Source: Oscillospiraceae bacterium (GTDB taxonomy: Bacteria > Bacillota > Clostridia > Oscillospirales > CAG-272). Taken from it: a DNA stretch of 46,679 bases. Shown here one piece after another: positions 8,747 to 18,173 of this stretch (position 1 is the stretch's first letter; each line of letters starts with the position of its first letter). The notes under the pieces were generated by a model, which ran no database searches, was not told the DNA's origin, and saw only the letters and a list, made by a program, of their open reading frames with translations. The stretch spans positions 1 to 46,679 of the forward strand of contig SVSN01000005.1 in NCBI GenBank assembly GCA_015064285.1. Reading direction: 5' to 3'. The translations under genes and the position numbers were made by a program.

Positions 8747-11356
8747 TCATTCACCCAGATAAGCAGGCGCTTCTGCACCGCCGCAGGGAAGATTGACCTG
8801 CCGGATCCAGTACCGGTACCGGGCCCGTTCCAGTTCGGTGGAATGGTTCAGGGTAACAAAAGCACCGGGGGCGGCGGCAGAAGTACCGGCGCGGGTGATT
8901 TTGTAGGTCACGGTTTCCGAGTCCTTGTACACAGGTGCAGGATCGGTCCAGCTGCCTCCGGTGATGCCCCGGGCAACATTTTCATACACGGGAGCGCTGT
9001 CTGCCGCACGCCAGATGTCCACCGCTTCGGCAAAGTCCCAGGTCAGACAGCAGGAACGGTCGGCATGCAGCAGGCGGGGAACAGGCAGTTTTTCATGAGC
9101 CGGAATCGCTGTGAAGCGGTAGCAGCCGCCCGGTTCTGTGTCAAATTCCACCATGTCGCCGCAGACCCGGAAGGGAACCGTGGCAGAAGCATCTGCAAGA
9201 CCGGGATACCGGATCCGGCAGGTTGCTCCGGCGGCGGAATGAACCGTGATGGTGTGGGCGCACCCTTGTTTCCAGGACACATCCAGGGTGAAGCCGCCCC
9301 GTGCCGCCAGTCCCGTGTAGGAACCTTCCGGCCAGGCATCCGGCAGAGCAGGCAGGGGAACAATGGCGGATTCATGGCTCTGCAGCAGCATTTCCGCTAC
9401 CCCGGACGTGCCGCCGAAGTTGCCGTCGATCTGGAACGGCGGATGGAAGTCCCACAGATTGGGCAGCGTCCGTTTGCCCAGCAGGTTGGAGAACAGCTTA
9501 TGGGAACGGTTGCCGTCTCCGGTACGTGCCCATGCGTTCAGACGGTGTGCCAGTGCCCAGCCGGTGGATTCATCGGAACGGAGATCCAGGGATACCATGG
9601 AGGCGTCCAGCCAGGCGGGGGTATCGTGGTTGATGGAGGTGCCGGGGTAAAGACCCATCAGCTGGGAGATATGCCGGTGCCGGAACTCGCCCACTTCCCC
9701 ATAGAAGCGTTCTTCTCTGTATTCTTTGATCTGACCGCTCCAGCCAACCTGCACAGGGTCGTACCGGTCCATCTGTTCCCGGACGGTGCGGATGACAGGC
9801 AGATCTTCCGGCGGCAGGTTTTCTTCACCCAGCAGATCCACACAGGTCAGCAGATCCCGGCCGTTTTCCCAGATCATCTGCTGGTCGAAAGCGCAGCCTA
9901 CCGTATGGTAATACTGCACCGGTTTTCCCCAGGTGTTGGAGAGAATCTGTTCCGGAGACGCGGAGAATACGGACAGATACAGCCCGTCGTAATCCCGCAC
10001 CACTTTGCACAGGAATTTTGCCATGGCCAGCAGCGCCGGATACGCAATTTCCCGGAGCACGGTTTGATCCGCGGTGAATGCGTAATATTCCCAGAACAGT
10101 TTGGAGGTCAGTCCTCCCGTACCGGGGCCGGAGTGTCCGCCTGGGCCGGATATGCTGTAGGCATAATTGCCCGTACCGATGGTCCAGCCGCAGTCTCCCG
10201 GAATGTCCGAAGCATTTTCGGGTACAGTCTCCCGGATATACCGGCTGGCAAAGGTTTCTGCCTGGGGGAGGAAGGCTTTATAGTATGACAGATAAGCGGC
10301 AAAGGTTTCTTCCAGACCGGTGACAAAAGCCGGCCAGTAGTTCATCTGGACATTGATGTTGTGCCAGTATCCGCTGCCCCAGGGGGAACGGTCATGGCAG
10401 TTCCAGACACCCTGCAGGTTGGCAGGCAGACAGCCGGGACGGGAGGAAGCGATCAGCAGATACCGTCCATACTGGAAATACAGCACTTCCAGATACCGGC
10501 TGGGGGTTCCGGAGGCGTAAGTTTCCAGCAGCGCATCGGTCATGGCGTCCGGCACATCTGTTTCCCCGAATTCCACAGAGACTCTGTCAAACAGCCGGCG
10601 GTAGTCCGTTTCGTGCCGGGCATACAGTTCGTCCCAGCTTTGGGCAGCGGCGGCATCGGTCAGTTCCCGTACCAGCGGCAGAGGATCCCCGGGGATGAGC
10701 TTCTTGGCGTTGTCCGGTTCCAGAAAAACTTCCGGCCGCAGTTCGTAGTTGGTAGCGCCGCAGAAAACAAAACGGGTTTCCGTAGCGTCCGTGATCCGGA
10801 GCATTCCGTTTTCGGCGGCAACAACACCGTCCGTGTATACAGCCAGCCGGGCGGCAAAATGTACCTGATAGGCGCACATAATCCCGGTCATGGTCAGCGT
10901 GCTGCCGTCTGCGGTGACAGTCCCCCGTTTTTCCCGGCCTTCTTCTTCGGTCAGATGGGGAATCTGCAGCTCTGCCGTAAAGGAGACGGGAGCACTGCTG
11001 CAGAAGCGTCCGGCGATGGTACGATCCGGATAACTGGCGAAGTATTCCCGTTCCATACGGACACCCTCTGCGGTGTACCGTACATATGCCAGCGCGCGGC
11101 CGATATCCAGTCCTCGCTCATAGTTTTCCGCCGTCTCTTCCCGGTGGGGAAAATGAAAATACAGATCCGCAAAACTGTTCAGTCCCCCGAGATGACCCGG
11201 GTTTTCCACAGAATTTTCCGTAACCTGGATCCGTTCATGGGCAACACCTCCGAAGATGTTTCCGCCGGTGTGGGAGTTGCCGATGGGCAGCGAATATTTT
11301 TCCCAGCCCTCCGCACTGTCGGGAGCCGGTTTGTTGTATCGGAGTTTCAGTTCCAT
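8747..11356 (-). CDS. GH95 family alpha-L-fucosidase/alpha-L-galactosidase
   Basis: The 869-residue protein has the GH95 layout: N-terminal beta domain, (alpha/alpha)6 barrel, C-terminal beta domain. The catalytic stretch HNINVQMNYW has Asn333 and Asn335 at the places of the base-activating asparagines of bifidobacterial AfcA, SASPEQ supplies the general acid Glu469, and QIDGNFGG supplies Asp644. It should cleave alpha-1,2-linked fucose or galactose from mucin-type or plant xyloglucan/pectin glycans. There is no signal peptide, so imported oligosaccharides are the likely substrate. The frame continues 44 codons upstream, but ATG at 11356 has GGAAAGGAT before it and starts the domain. A small membrane protein gene follows within 4 nt. 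Confidence 0.92.
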   Translation of the reverse strand: MELKLRYNKPAPDSAEGWEKYSLPIGNSHTGGNIFGGVAHERIQVTENSVENPGHLGGLNSFADLYFHFPHREETAENYERGLDIGRALAYVRYTAEGVRMEREYFASYPDRTIAGRFCSSAPVSFTAELQIPHLTEEEGREKRGTVTADGSTLTMTGIMCAYQVHFAARLAVYTDGVVAAENGMLRITDATETRFVFCGATNYELRPEVFLEPDNAKKLIPGDPLPLVRELTDAAAAQSWDELYARHETDYRRLFDRVSVEFGETDVPDAMTDALLETYASGTPSRYLEVLYFQYGRYLLIASSRPGCLPANLQGVWNCHDRSPWGSGYWHNINVQMNYWPAFVTGLEETFAAYLSYYKAFLPQAETFASRYIRETVPENASDIPGDCGWTIGTGNYAYSISGPGGHSGPGTGGLTSKLFWEYYAFTADQTVLREIAYPALLAMAKFLCKVVRDYDGLYLSVFSASPEQILSNTWGKPVQYYHTVGCAFDQQMIWENGRDLLTCVDLLGEENLPPEDLPVIRTVREQMDRYDPVQVGWSGQIKEYREERFYGEVGEFRHRHISQLMGLYPGTSINHDTPAWLDASMVSLDLRSDESTGWALAHRLNAWARTGDGNRSHKLFSNLLGKRTLPNLWDFHPPFQIDGNFGGTSGVAEMLLQSHESAIVPLPALPDAWPEGSYTGLAARGGFTLDVSWKQGCAHTITVHSAAGATCRIRYPGLADASATVPFRVCGDMVEFDTEPGGCYRFTAIPAHEKLPVPRLLHADRSCCLTWDFAEAVDIWRAADSAPVYENVARGITGGSWTDPAPVYKDSETVTYKITRAGTSAAAPGAFVTLNHSTELERARYRYWIRQVNLPCGGAEAPAYLGE

Positions 11357-11399
11357 ACTGCTATCCTTTCCATATAGGATTTGGAGAGATTCCGGCTCC

Positions 11400-11434
11400 A
11401 TTATAGCATAGAAATTTGGAGATTGCAACCAAAT
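11400..11434 (-). promoter_or_regulatory. GH95 promoter with overlapping 6-bp dyad
   Basis: On the minus strand TTGCAA (11428-11423), 17 nt, and TATAAT (11405-11400). ATTTGG (11414-11419) and CCAAAT (11429-11434) form a perfect inverted repeat that brackets the -35 box and could be a repressor or activator site. Confidence 0.65.
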
Positions 11435-11482
11435 AACACAGAAAAACACCGGTGGAAAATGGATGAAATTTCCTGGAACATC

Positions 11483-11511
11483 TTGCAAAACGGGAAAGGG
11501 TTCGGTATAAT
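11483..11511 (+). promoter_or_regulatory. Promoter of the ADP-ribosylglycohydrolase-fold gene
   Basis: TTGCAA (11483-11488), 17 nt, TATAAT (11506-11511), 53 nt before the start at 11565. It diverges from the GH95 promoter. Confidence 0.7.
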
Positions 11512-11564
11512 GATATCAACCATATTCCGGTACATGCCGGAAACAAGAAACCGGAGGATTTTGT

Positions 11565-12686
11565 ATGCCGTACTATCGCAATACTGCCGCCCATCAGCCG
11601 GATGCACTGGATGCCATTCTGGCTCTCCGGCCGGCCGGTGCCGATACTGCTGCCAAAGCTGTAACCAATCTGGAAAACCGCATGAAAGGTGCTTTCATCG
11701 GCAGATGTGCCGGCTGTACCCTGGGTGTGCCTGTGGAGATGTATTCTGTTATGCGGATGCAGGCAGTTGCCATGGAAACCGGCACCCCGTTCCCGCCCAC
11801 AACCTACTGGAAAGGTTCCGACCATCCCGAATATGTGCATTACGGCGTCAATGTACGTGCGGATTATCTGGAACCGAATCTGTGCCAGGTTCCCGTGGAC
11901 GATGATATCACCTATGTGATCCTGAATATGCTTCTGCTGGAAAAGTACGGTAAGAATTATTCTCTGGACGATGTGGGACAGTTCTGGCTGGATGTGCTGC
12001 CGTATGCCTGCACAGCGGAAGATGAAGCCCTGCGTCAGCTCCGTTCCGGTACAAAAGCCGCTTATGCCGCCAACTCCAACGAATACATCGAATGGATCGG
12101 TGCCGCTATCCGGGCGGATGCTTTCGGGTATGCCTGCGCCGGGGATCCTGCGGCTGCCGCAAAGCTGTCCTACAACGATGCGTATCTGACCCACCGCCAG
12201 AACGGGATCTACGGGGAAATGTTCTGTGCTGCCGCCATTGCCGCTGCTTTCACTGCAGAAACGCCCCTGGACGCCGTTGCCGAAGGCATGAAGCAGATCC
12301 CCGCGGAATCTGAACTGTACAAAGCACTGGTGTGGGCAATGGAACAGAATCCTGCCAACTATCTGCGGGCACGGATGCTGCTGGACGAAAAATACAGAGG
12401 CATGAGCTCTGTCCATACCATCAACAATATGTGTGCCATCGTGTTTGCCCTGAAGCTGGGCGGTGACGACTTCACAAAATGTATCAGTGAATGCGTGGCT
12501 ATCGGGCTGGACAACGACTGTACCGGCGCTACCGTAGGTTCCATTGCCGGTGCCTGTCTGGGCTTTGACAGGATCCCCGCCTACTGGTATGACAAGTTCA
12601 ACGATACCGTGCGCACCTACATCAAGGACAACGGTTCTCTGTCCATTGAAGATGTGGTCGCCAGATTTGTGAAGCTGAACGGCTGA
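11565..12686 (+). CDS. ADP-ribosylglycohydrolase-fold protein
   Basis: A 373-residue protein of the ADP-ribosylglycohydrolase (DraG/ARH) fold. Both halves of the dinuclear metal site are recognisable: D112-D113-D114-I-T near the N-terminal third and DNDCTGATVGSIAGA (D316, D318, T320) near the end. The usual G-x-x-G-D-A motif is changed to IGRCAGCTLG. Genuine ADP-ribose removal, or hydrolysis of another N-ribosyl or glycosidic bond, is possible. In gut bacteria these proteins are frequent in polysaccharide-use clusters, where their role is unclear. Here a beta-helix protein follows 39 nt downstream and a GH95 gene diverges. GGAGG precedes the ATG. Fold is secure, substrate is not. Confidence 0.85.
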   Translation: MPYYRNTAAHQPDALDAILALRPAGADTAAKAVTNLENRMKGAFIGRCAGCTLGVPVEMYSVMRMQAVAMETGTPFPPTTYWKGSDHPEYVHYGVNVRADYLEPNLCQVPVDDDITYVILNMLLLEKYGKNYSLDDVGQFWLDVLPYACTAEDEALRQLRSGTKAAYAANSNEYIEWIGAAIRADAFGYACAGDPAAAAKLSYNDAYLTHRQNGIYGEMFCAAAIAAAFTAETPLDAVAEGMKQIPAESELYKALVWAMEQNPANYLRARMLLDEKYRGMSSVHTINNMCAIVFALKLGGDDFTKCISECVAIGLDNDCTGATVGSIAGACLGFDRIPAYWYDKFNDTVRTYIKDNGSLSIEDVVARFVKLNG

Positions 12687-12725
12687 GAGGACAGCCGTAT
12701 TACGAGTATCACAGGAGACTGAACC

Positions 12726-13730
12726 ATGGAAAATTATACAAACCGCGGCTATATTATTGTCACCGATACCGTTCCGGCGGACGGAAGCTGCGATGTGTCT
12801 GATGCCATCCAGCAGCTGATCGACGAAAATCCCAACCGGACCATTTTCTTCCCCGACGGGATATACCGGCTGGACAAACCCATCTGTACCCCCGCCCATC
12901 CGCAGAAAAGCGTGGATCTGCAGCTTTCCAATTATGCCGTTCTGCAGGCCGGAGAAGGATGGGACAGCGGGGAAGCCATGGTTCGTCTGGGCGCGATCCA
13001 CCCGGCCAACGATATCCGTACCATCGGCAGCAACTATTCGTTTTCCGGCGGTATTGTGGACGGTATGAACAAGGCGAGGGGCATCTCCATTGACGGAGGC
13101 AGAGAAACCCATGTGCAGCAGGTGTCCATCAAGCATACCACCGTGGGGATCCACATCAAGCGCGGCGCCAACTCCGGCTCCTCCGATGCGGACATCACCC
13201 AGGTGAACATCGTCGGCAGCGGCGGTACCGACTCTATCGGCGTGCTGCTGGAAGGGTACGACAATACGCTGACCAATATGCGCATTGCCAATGTGTTTGT
13301 GGGCGTGAAGCTGTGCTCCTCCGGCAACTGTCTGCGCAATATCCATCCGCTGTACACATCCGATTACACGGATTACGTAAACAGCTGCGGGTTCTGGGAT
13401 CTGAACGGCAACAACTGGTATGACTACGCCTACAGTGATCATTTCAGTACCGGCTTCCGCACATCAAACAGCATTTCCAGTACTTTTGACAACTGTTTCT
13501 GCTGGTGGTACAGCGCCAGAGAGATTGCCCATACCGCATTCCGGGCGGAAGGAAAATTCAACTCCGTGGTGACCAACTACCGCATGGGCTTCTATAATAC
13601 AGAAGCGGAAAATAAAGTGCTGTCCGTGGACGAAGAAGGCGGCAGAGGGGTGTTCCACAACCTTTCCTTTGATGTAAATAAAGTGCAGGATCAGACCCAC
13701 ATGGCGTATCTGGTGGGAAAAATTCTGTAA
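12726..13730 (+). CDS. Pectate lyase superfamily (right-handed beta-helix) protein
   Basis: A 334-residue protein with an N-terminal block VSDAIQQLIDENPNRTIFFPDGIYRL, typical of proteins that open a right-handed parallel beta-helix of the pectate-lyase-3 type, then repeated short strands with Asn/Ser/Gly turns such as GVLLEGYDNTLTNMRIANVFVGVKL. No clear catalytic set is visible, so it could be a lyase, a hydrolase or a glycan-binding scaffold. There is no signal peptide. It lies 39 nt downstream of the ADP-ribosylglycohydrolase-fold gene with GGAGA before the ATG and is probably co-transcribed with it. A joint role in pectin or arabinogalactan oligosaccharide use is inference from neighbours. 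Confidence 0.75.
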   Translation: MENYTNRGYIIVTDTVPADGSCDVSDAIQQLIDENPNRTIFFPDGIYRLDKPICTPAHPQKSVDLQLSNYAVLQAGEGWDSGEAMVRLGAIHPANDIRTIGSNYSFSGGIVDGMNKARGISIDGGRETHVQQVSIKHTTVGIHIKRGANSGSSDADITQVNIVGSGGTDSIGVLLEGYDNTLTNMRIANVFVGVKLCSSGNCLRNIHPLYTSDYTDYVNSCGFWDLNGNNWYDYAYSDHFSTGFRTSNSISSTFDNCFCWWYSAREIAHTAFRAEGKFNSVVTNYRMGFYNTEAENKVLSVDEEGGRGVFHNLSFDVNKVQDQTHMAYLVGKIL

Positions 13731-13738
13731 AAAAACAG

Positions 13739-13776
13739 AAACGGGGCTTCCGCGGACGGAAACTCCGTTTTTTGTA
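13739..13776. terminator. Bidirectional terminator between the beta-helix and aldo/keto reductase genes
   Basis: AAACGGGGCTTCCG pairs with CGGAAACTCCGTTT over about 14 bp with one G-U and one mismatch. TTTTTT follows on the plus strand and a matching T run follows on the minus strand. Confidence 0.75.
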
Positions 13777-13788
13777 TGCAGTATCGGA

Positions 13789-14970
13789 TCAGCCGAACAG
13801 CTTCAGTCTGGCTACAACTCTGCGCAGACCACGGTACAGAGGCCCCTCCAGCTCCCGGCAGGCGTTCTGCAGTTCTGTGCGGATGGCGATCTGCTGGGGA
13901 CAGTGGCTTTCGCATTTGCCGCAGCCGATACAGTTGGAGGCGGAGGTGGGATCCTTCCGCAGTACCGTGCAGATCATGTAGTCCACGGAAGACCAGAATT
14001 TTCCTTCGGAATACCGTCTGTTGTAGGCGGCAAAGGTGCCGGGAATGTCCACATGCTTCGGGCAGGGCATACAGTAGCCGCAGCCGGTGCAGCCCACCTT
14101 CATGCCGGACTGGATGGCAGAGACCACTTCCTGCAGCATGGCTTCCTCCGCCGGACCCAGATCACCCACACCGGCTTCTGCCGCGGTTTCGAGGTTTTCC
14201 TGCACCATGGCGGAAGAGTTCATTCCGGACAGCACGCAGGTCACTTCCGGCTGATTCCAGAGCCAGCGGAAAGCCCAGCCGGCCGGCGTATGCTTTGTGG
14301 GATATTCCGCGAAAATTTTCTTGGCCTTTTCCGGCAGACGACTGACCAGCCTGCCGCCCCGCAGCGGTTCCATGATAAACACCGGCAGTCCTTTGCTGTG
14401 GGCATACTGCAGTCCCGTGCGGCCGGCCTGGGTGTGCTCGTCCATATAGTTGTACTGGATCATGCAGAAATCCCAGTCGTAGGCATCGACCAGCTGCCGG
14501 AACATATCCGTGTTGCCGTGGTAGGAAAAGCCGATCTGCCGGATGGCACCGGAGCGCATTTTTTCATCCAGCCACGCCGCAAACCCCATCTCCAGCAGCC
14601 GGTTCCAGGAACGGATGTCGCTGAGCATGTGGAGCAGGTAGTAATCGATATAATCGGTGCGGAGTCTTTTCAGTTCCTCCGTGAAAATCCGGTCCATATC
14701 CTCCGGTTTCCGCACCAGATAGTGGGGCAGCTTGGTGGCGATATGCACCTTTTCCCGGATGCCGTTTCCGGCAAGCACTTCTCCCAGGGCCGACTCACTG
14801 CCGGGATAGATGTAGGCGGTGTCAAAATAGTTCACCCCGGCCCGGTATGCCGTCATAATCTCCTTTTCGATCTCCTCTGTCTGCGGGATGCCCAGGGTCT
14901 GGGGGAAGCGCATACAGCCGAATCCCAGAATGGAAATGGGATTGCCGTACCTGTCTGACCGATACTGCAT
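13789..14970 (-). CDS. Aldo/keto reductase with C-terminal 2[4Fe-4S] domain
   Basis: The 393-residue product has an N-terminal aldo/keto reductase barrel (NYFDTAYIYPGSE, IATKLP, YYLLHML give the catalytic Asp, Tyr, Lys, His) and a C-terminal ferredoxin domain with CTGCGYCMPCPKHV and CIGCGKCESHCPQ. Proteins of this layout are frequent in anaerobic Clostridia; their substrates are mostly unknown, and the clusters may link NAD(P)H and ferredoxin pools. ATG at 14970 has AGAGG upstream and begins the conserved barrel, so the longer frame starting at 15090 is not used. It is monocistronic, with its own promoter and terminator. Confidence 0.9.
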   Translation of the reverse strand: MQYRSDRYGNPISILGFGCMRFPQTLGIPQTEEIEKEIMTAYRAGVNYFDTAYIYPGSESALGEVLAGNGIREKVHIATKLPHYLVRKPEDMDRIFTEELKRLRTDYIDYYLLHMLSDIRSWNRLLEMGFAAWLDEKMRSGAIRQIGFSYHGNTDMFRQLVDAYDWDFCMIQYNYMDEHTQAGRTGLQYAHSKGLPVFIMEPLRGGRLVSRLPEKAKKIFAEYPTKHTPAGWAFRWLWNQPEVTCVLSGMNSSAMVQENLETAAEAGVGDLGPAEEAMLQEVVSAIQSGMKVGCTGCGYCMPCPKHVDIPGTFAAYNRRYSEGKFWSSVDYMICTVLRKDPTSASNCIGCGKCESHCPQQIAIRTELQNACRELEGPLYRGLRRVVARLKLFG

Positions 14971-15004
14971 GAATACCTCTTGTATATCAAATATATTTTT
15001 TAAC

Positions 15005-15033
15005 AGTATACCATGAAACATTAAATAATGCAA
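15005..15033 (-). promoter_or_regulatory. Promoter of the aldo/keto reductase gene
   Basis: On the minus strand TTGCAT (15033-15028), 17 nt, TATACT (15010-15005), preceded by TGG as part of an extended -10. It lies about 35 nt before the start at 14970. Confidence 0.7.
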
Positions 15034-15083
15034 GGGTAAGGGGACAGAGAGACATAAATCTGCCGGGAAATCGGAAAACGCTC

Positions 15084-15112
15084 TTGCCATTCCCGGAAAC
15101 CTGTGGTAGAAT
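15084..15112 (+). promoter_or_regulatory. Promoter of the ABC exporter/MFS/OYE operon
   Basis: TTGCCA (15084-15089), 17 nt, TAGAAT (15107-15112), 35 nt before the ABC exporter start. Confidence 0.6.
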
Positions 15113-15146
15113 AGCCGTAAAGCACATAAAGCCGGAGGGATTTCTT

Positions 15147-16889
15147 ATGATCAAACGAATGCTGCAGATCGCCAGACCCTGGTGGGGTTCGCTGGGGATC
15201 ACGGTTCTGGCACTGATAGCCTCATCTCTGCTGAATCTGGTAACGCCGGAAGCGGTGAGAAGGCTGACCGCACTGCTGGGCGCGCCGGAAAACCTGACGA
15301 CAGGGATCCTGGCCGGGTATGTGGGCATTATGATCGGCGCCTATCTGCTCCGGGCTGTGTTCCGGTTTCTGGCTATGTGGCAGTCCCATGTGGCGGCCTG
15401 GAATTTTGTGGGGCACCTGACTTCCTTGTGCTATGACAAGCTCCAGTCCCTGTCCATGCGGTACTATTCCGACAAACAGACCGGGGAGATCATGTCCCGG
15501 ATGATCAACGATACAAGACAGCTGGAAGTGCTGATCGCTCATTCTCTGCCGGATATGGCCATGAATGTGATCATCATTCTGGGGGTGGCGGTGATGATTT
15601 TCACCATCAACCCGGCTCTGGCGGCGTTTACTCTGCTGCCGGTACCCTTTATCGTGATTCTGTCCCGGATCTTTATCACCCGGGTGGCGCCCCTGTTCAA
15701 AATCAATCAGGAAGTGCTGGCCGGTCTGAATGCCCGTACCCAGGACAATCTGTCTGGCATGAAGGAGATCCAGGCCTTCGGGAAAGAGGGGGCGGAATCC
15801 CTCAGCATGAAGGAATACTGCAAAAAATACATATATGTCAATGTCCGGGCCAATTATTATAATGCCATGTACCATCCTTCCGTGGAGTTCATGACATCCA
15901 TCGGTACGGTGATTGTCATGGGGGTCGGCGGCGTTCTTGCCATGAAGGGTTCCATGTCCACGGCGGATATTGTGGGGTTCTTCATGTATCTGTCCCTGTT
16001 CTACAGTCCCCTGTCGGCTCTTGCCAGACTGGCGGAAGATATTCAGGTGGCAGGCGCCTGCGGAAACCGGGTCATTGAACTGCTGGATACGGAAAGCGAG
16101 ATCCGGGAAGCGGAAGACGCCGTGGCCATGCCCAAAGGAGAGGGCGGCATTGCGTTTGAAAACGTGACCTTCGGATACGGTGCGGAAATCAAAGTGCTGG
16201 ACAACATTTCCTTCCGGGCCGAACCGGGGAAGATGATCGCGCTGGTGGGTGCCACCGGGGTGGGGAAGACCACCATTGTGTCCCTGCTGGAACGGTTTTA
16301 CGATCCCCAGGCCGGGAAGATCACCATCGACGGGTTCGATACCAGAAAAGCCACGCTGAAGTCCCTGCGTGACAACATTTCCATCGTGCTGCAGGATGTG
16401 TTCCTGTTCAACGGTACGGTGTACGACAATATTGCCTACGGGATCGACAATCCTTCCGAAGAAGCGGTGTACGAGGCGGCCCGGATTGCCTGTGCGGATG
16501 CGTTTATCCGTGCCATGCCCCAGGGGTATCAGACCATGATCGGCGAACGTGGTGTGCGTCTTTCCGGCGGACAGAAGCAGCGGCTGGCCATTGCCCGTGC
16601 TGTCCTGCGTGAAACTCCTATTCTGGTGCTGGACGAAGCGACCTCTGCAGTGGATAACGAGACGGAAGCACAGATCCAGAAGGCCATTGAAAACCTGACC
16701 GGCCGACATACCCTGATCGCCATTGCCCACCGGCTGTCCACGGTACGGAAAGCGGACAACATCATCGTGCTGAAAGACGGCAGAATCGCGGAACAGGGTA
16801 CCCACGAAGAACTGCTCCGCCTGGGCGGTATCTACGCCGGCATGTGCGGTATACACGACACAGACGCTCTTATCAGAACGGAAGAATGA
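15147..16889 (+). CDS. ABC exporter half-transporter (fused membrane and ATPase domains)
   Basis: A 580-residue protein with six predicted membrane helices (about 1-310) followed by an ATPase domain: Walker A GATGVGKTT, Q-loop, signature LSGGQKQR, Walker B ILVLDEATSAVD and the H-loop IAHRLST. The layout is that of MsbA/LmrA-type exporters, and as no partner gene is adjacent it probably works as a homodimer exporting lipid, peptide or drug-like cargo. The frame is open upstream, but ATG at 15147 has GGAGGG 9 nt before it and begins the conserved N-terminus. An MFS transporter gene follows after 22 nt. Confidence 0.93.
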   Translation: MIKRMLQIARPWWGSLGITVLALIASSLLNLVTPEAVRRLTALLGAPENLTTGILAGYVGIMIGAYLLRAVFRFLAMWQSHVAAWNFVGHLTSLCYDKLQSLSMRYYSDKQTGEIMSRMINDTRQLEVLIAHSLPDMAMNVIIILGVAVMIFTINPALAAFTLLPVPFIVILSRIFITRVAPLFKINQEVLAGLNARTQDNLSGMKEIQAFGKEGAESLSMKEYCKKYIYVNVRANYYNAMYHPSVEFMTSIGTVIVMGVGGVLAMKGSMSTADIVGFFMYLSLFYSPLSALARLAEDIQVAGACGNRVIELLDTESEIREAEDAVAMPKGEGGIAFENVTFGYGAEIKVLDNISFRAEPGKMIALVGATGVGKTTIVSLLERFYDPQAGKITIDGFDTRKATLKSLRDNISIVLQDVFLFNGTVYDNIAYGIDNPSEEAVYEAARIACADAFIRAMPQGYQTMIGERGVRLSGGQKQRLAIARAVLRETPILVLDEATSAVDNETEAQIQKAIENLTGRHTLIAIAHRLSTVRKADNIIVLKDGRIAEQGTHEELLRLGGIYAGMCGIHDTDALIRTEE

Positions 16890-16911
16890 CTTTTTCAGGA
16901 GACGGAGCAAA

Positions 16912-18147
16912 ATGGAAGCAAAATACAGACGCGTCAAAGCGGCGTGTTATTTCTCAAGCATATCTATGTCGGTCATCGGCAATCTTTCCCCTGTGCTGTT
17001 TCTCACATTCAGAGAACTGTACGGCATTTCCTACTCTCTTCTGGGTCTGCTGGTGCTGATCAATTTCATGACCCAGCTGACCATCGACCTGATTTTTACC
17101 TTTTTCTCACACAAATTCAATATCCCTCTGGCGGTAAAGCTGACGCCGGTGCTGGCCTTTGCGGGTCTGGTGTTTTTTGCCCTGACTCCGTGGCTGCTTC
17201 CGAATGCCATCTACACCGGCATGGTGATCGGTACAGTGATGTTTTCCGCAGCCGGTGGATTCGGGGAGGTGCTGGGCAGTCCTGTTATTGCCGCTATCCC
17301 CGCCAGGGATCCCGACAGAGAAATGAGCAAGCTCCACTCCGTGTATGCCTGGGGGGTGGTGTTTGTGATTCTGTTTGCCACTTTTTTCCTGCTCGTGTTC
17401 GGCAGAGAAAACTGGCAGATCCTTACCCTGATTTTCACGATAGTGCCGCTGACCTCCTTTTTCCTGTACGCCGGAGCTGAGATTCCGCCTATGGAAACAC
17501 CGGAAAAGGTGTCCGGTGCGTTGGCATATCTGAAGAATAAGACTCTCTGGCTCAGCGTGTTCGGCATTTTTCTGGGTGGCTCTGCGGAATGTACCATGGC
17601 GCAGTGGAGCTCCGGTTATCTGGAACAGGCGCTGGGGATCTCCAAAGTGTGGGGCGATATGTTCGGCGTGGCCATGTTCGGGCTGATGCTGGGACTGGGA
17701 CGGACACTGTATGCCAAATGCGGCAGACGGATCGGGCATGTACTGTTTCTGGGTGCCATCGGTGCGTCGGTATGTTATCTGACAGCGGCTGTGACCAATA
17801 TTCCCGTACTGGGACTGGCTGCCTGTGCGCTTACCGGGTTCTGCACATCCATGCTCTGGCCGGGAAGCCTGATTGCTGCCACAGACCGGATTCCGGATTC
17901 CGGCGTGTTTATCTATGCCATGATGGCAGCCGGGGGAGATCTGGGAGCATCTGTCGGCCCTCAGCTGGTGGGGATTGTCACCGATGCGGTGATCGCCAGT
18001 CCTTCCATGACCGCGCTCGCCGAAACCATGGCACTGGCTCCGGAGCAGCTGGGAATGAAGCTGGGTATGCTTGTGGGCATGTTGTTCCCGCTGGCTGCCG
18101 TTCCGGTGTTCTGGCACATCCGTAAATCCTATCCGAAAGAAAAATAA
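16912..18147 (+). CDS. MFS transporter
   Basis: The 411-residue protein has about twelve hydrophobic segments and a short loop of the Major Facilitator type after the second helix. The overall pattern resembles fucose/hexose permease-like (FHS) members of gut Clostridia, but no residue pattern lets me name the cargo. GGAGACGGAGC precedes the ATG. It is the middle gene of an ABC exporter/MFS/Old Yellow Enzyme operon, with 22 and 26 nt gaps. A sugar or small organic acid substrate is possible. Note that the same operon has an exporter and a flavin reductase, which would also fit detoxification. Confidence 0.85.
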   Translation: MEAKYRRVKAACYFSSISMSVIGNLSPVLFLTFRELYGISYSLLGLLVLINFMTQLTIDLIFTFFSHKFNIPLAVKLTPVLAFAGLVFFALTPWLLPNAIYTGMVIGTVMFSAAGGFGEVLGSPVIAAIPARDPDREMSKLHSVYAWGVVFVILFATFFLLVFGRENWQILTLIFTIVPLTSFFLYAGAEIPPMETPEKVSGALAYLKNKTLWLSVFGIFLGGSAECTMAQWSSGYLEQALGISKVWGDMFGVAMFGLMLGLGRTLYAKCGRRIGHVLFLGAIGASVCYLTAAVTNIPVLGLAACALTGFCTSMLWPGSLIAATDRIPDSGVFIYAMMAAGGDLGASVGPQLVGIVTDAVIASPSMTALAETMALAPEQLGMKLGMLVGMLFPLAAVPVFWHIRKSYPKEK

Positions 18148-18173
18148 CATAAAGATCATCACGGAGGGTTCTC

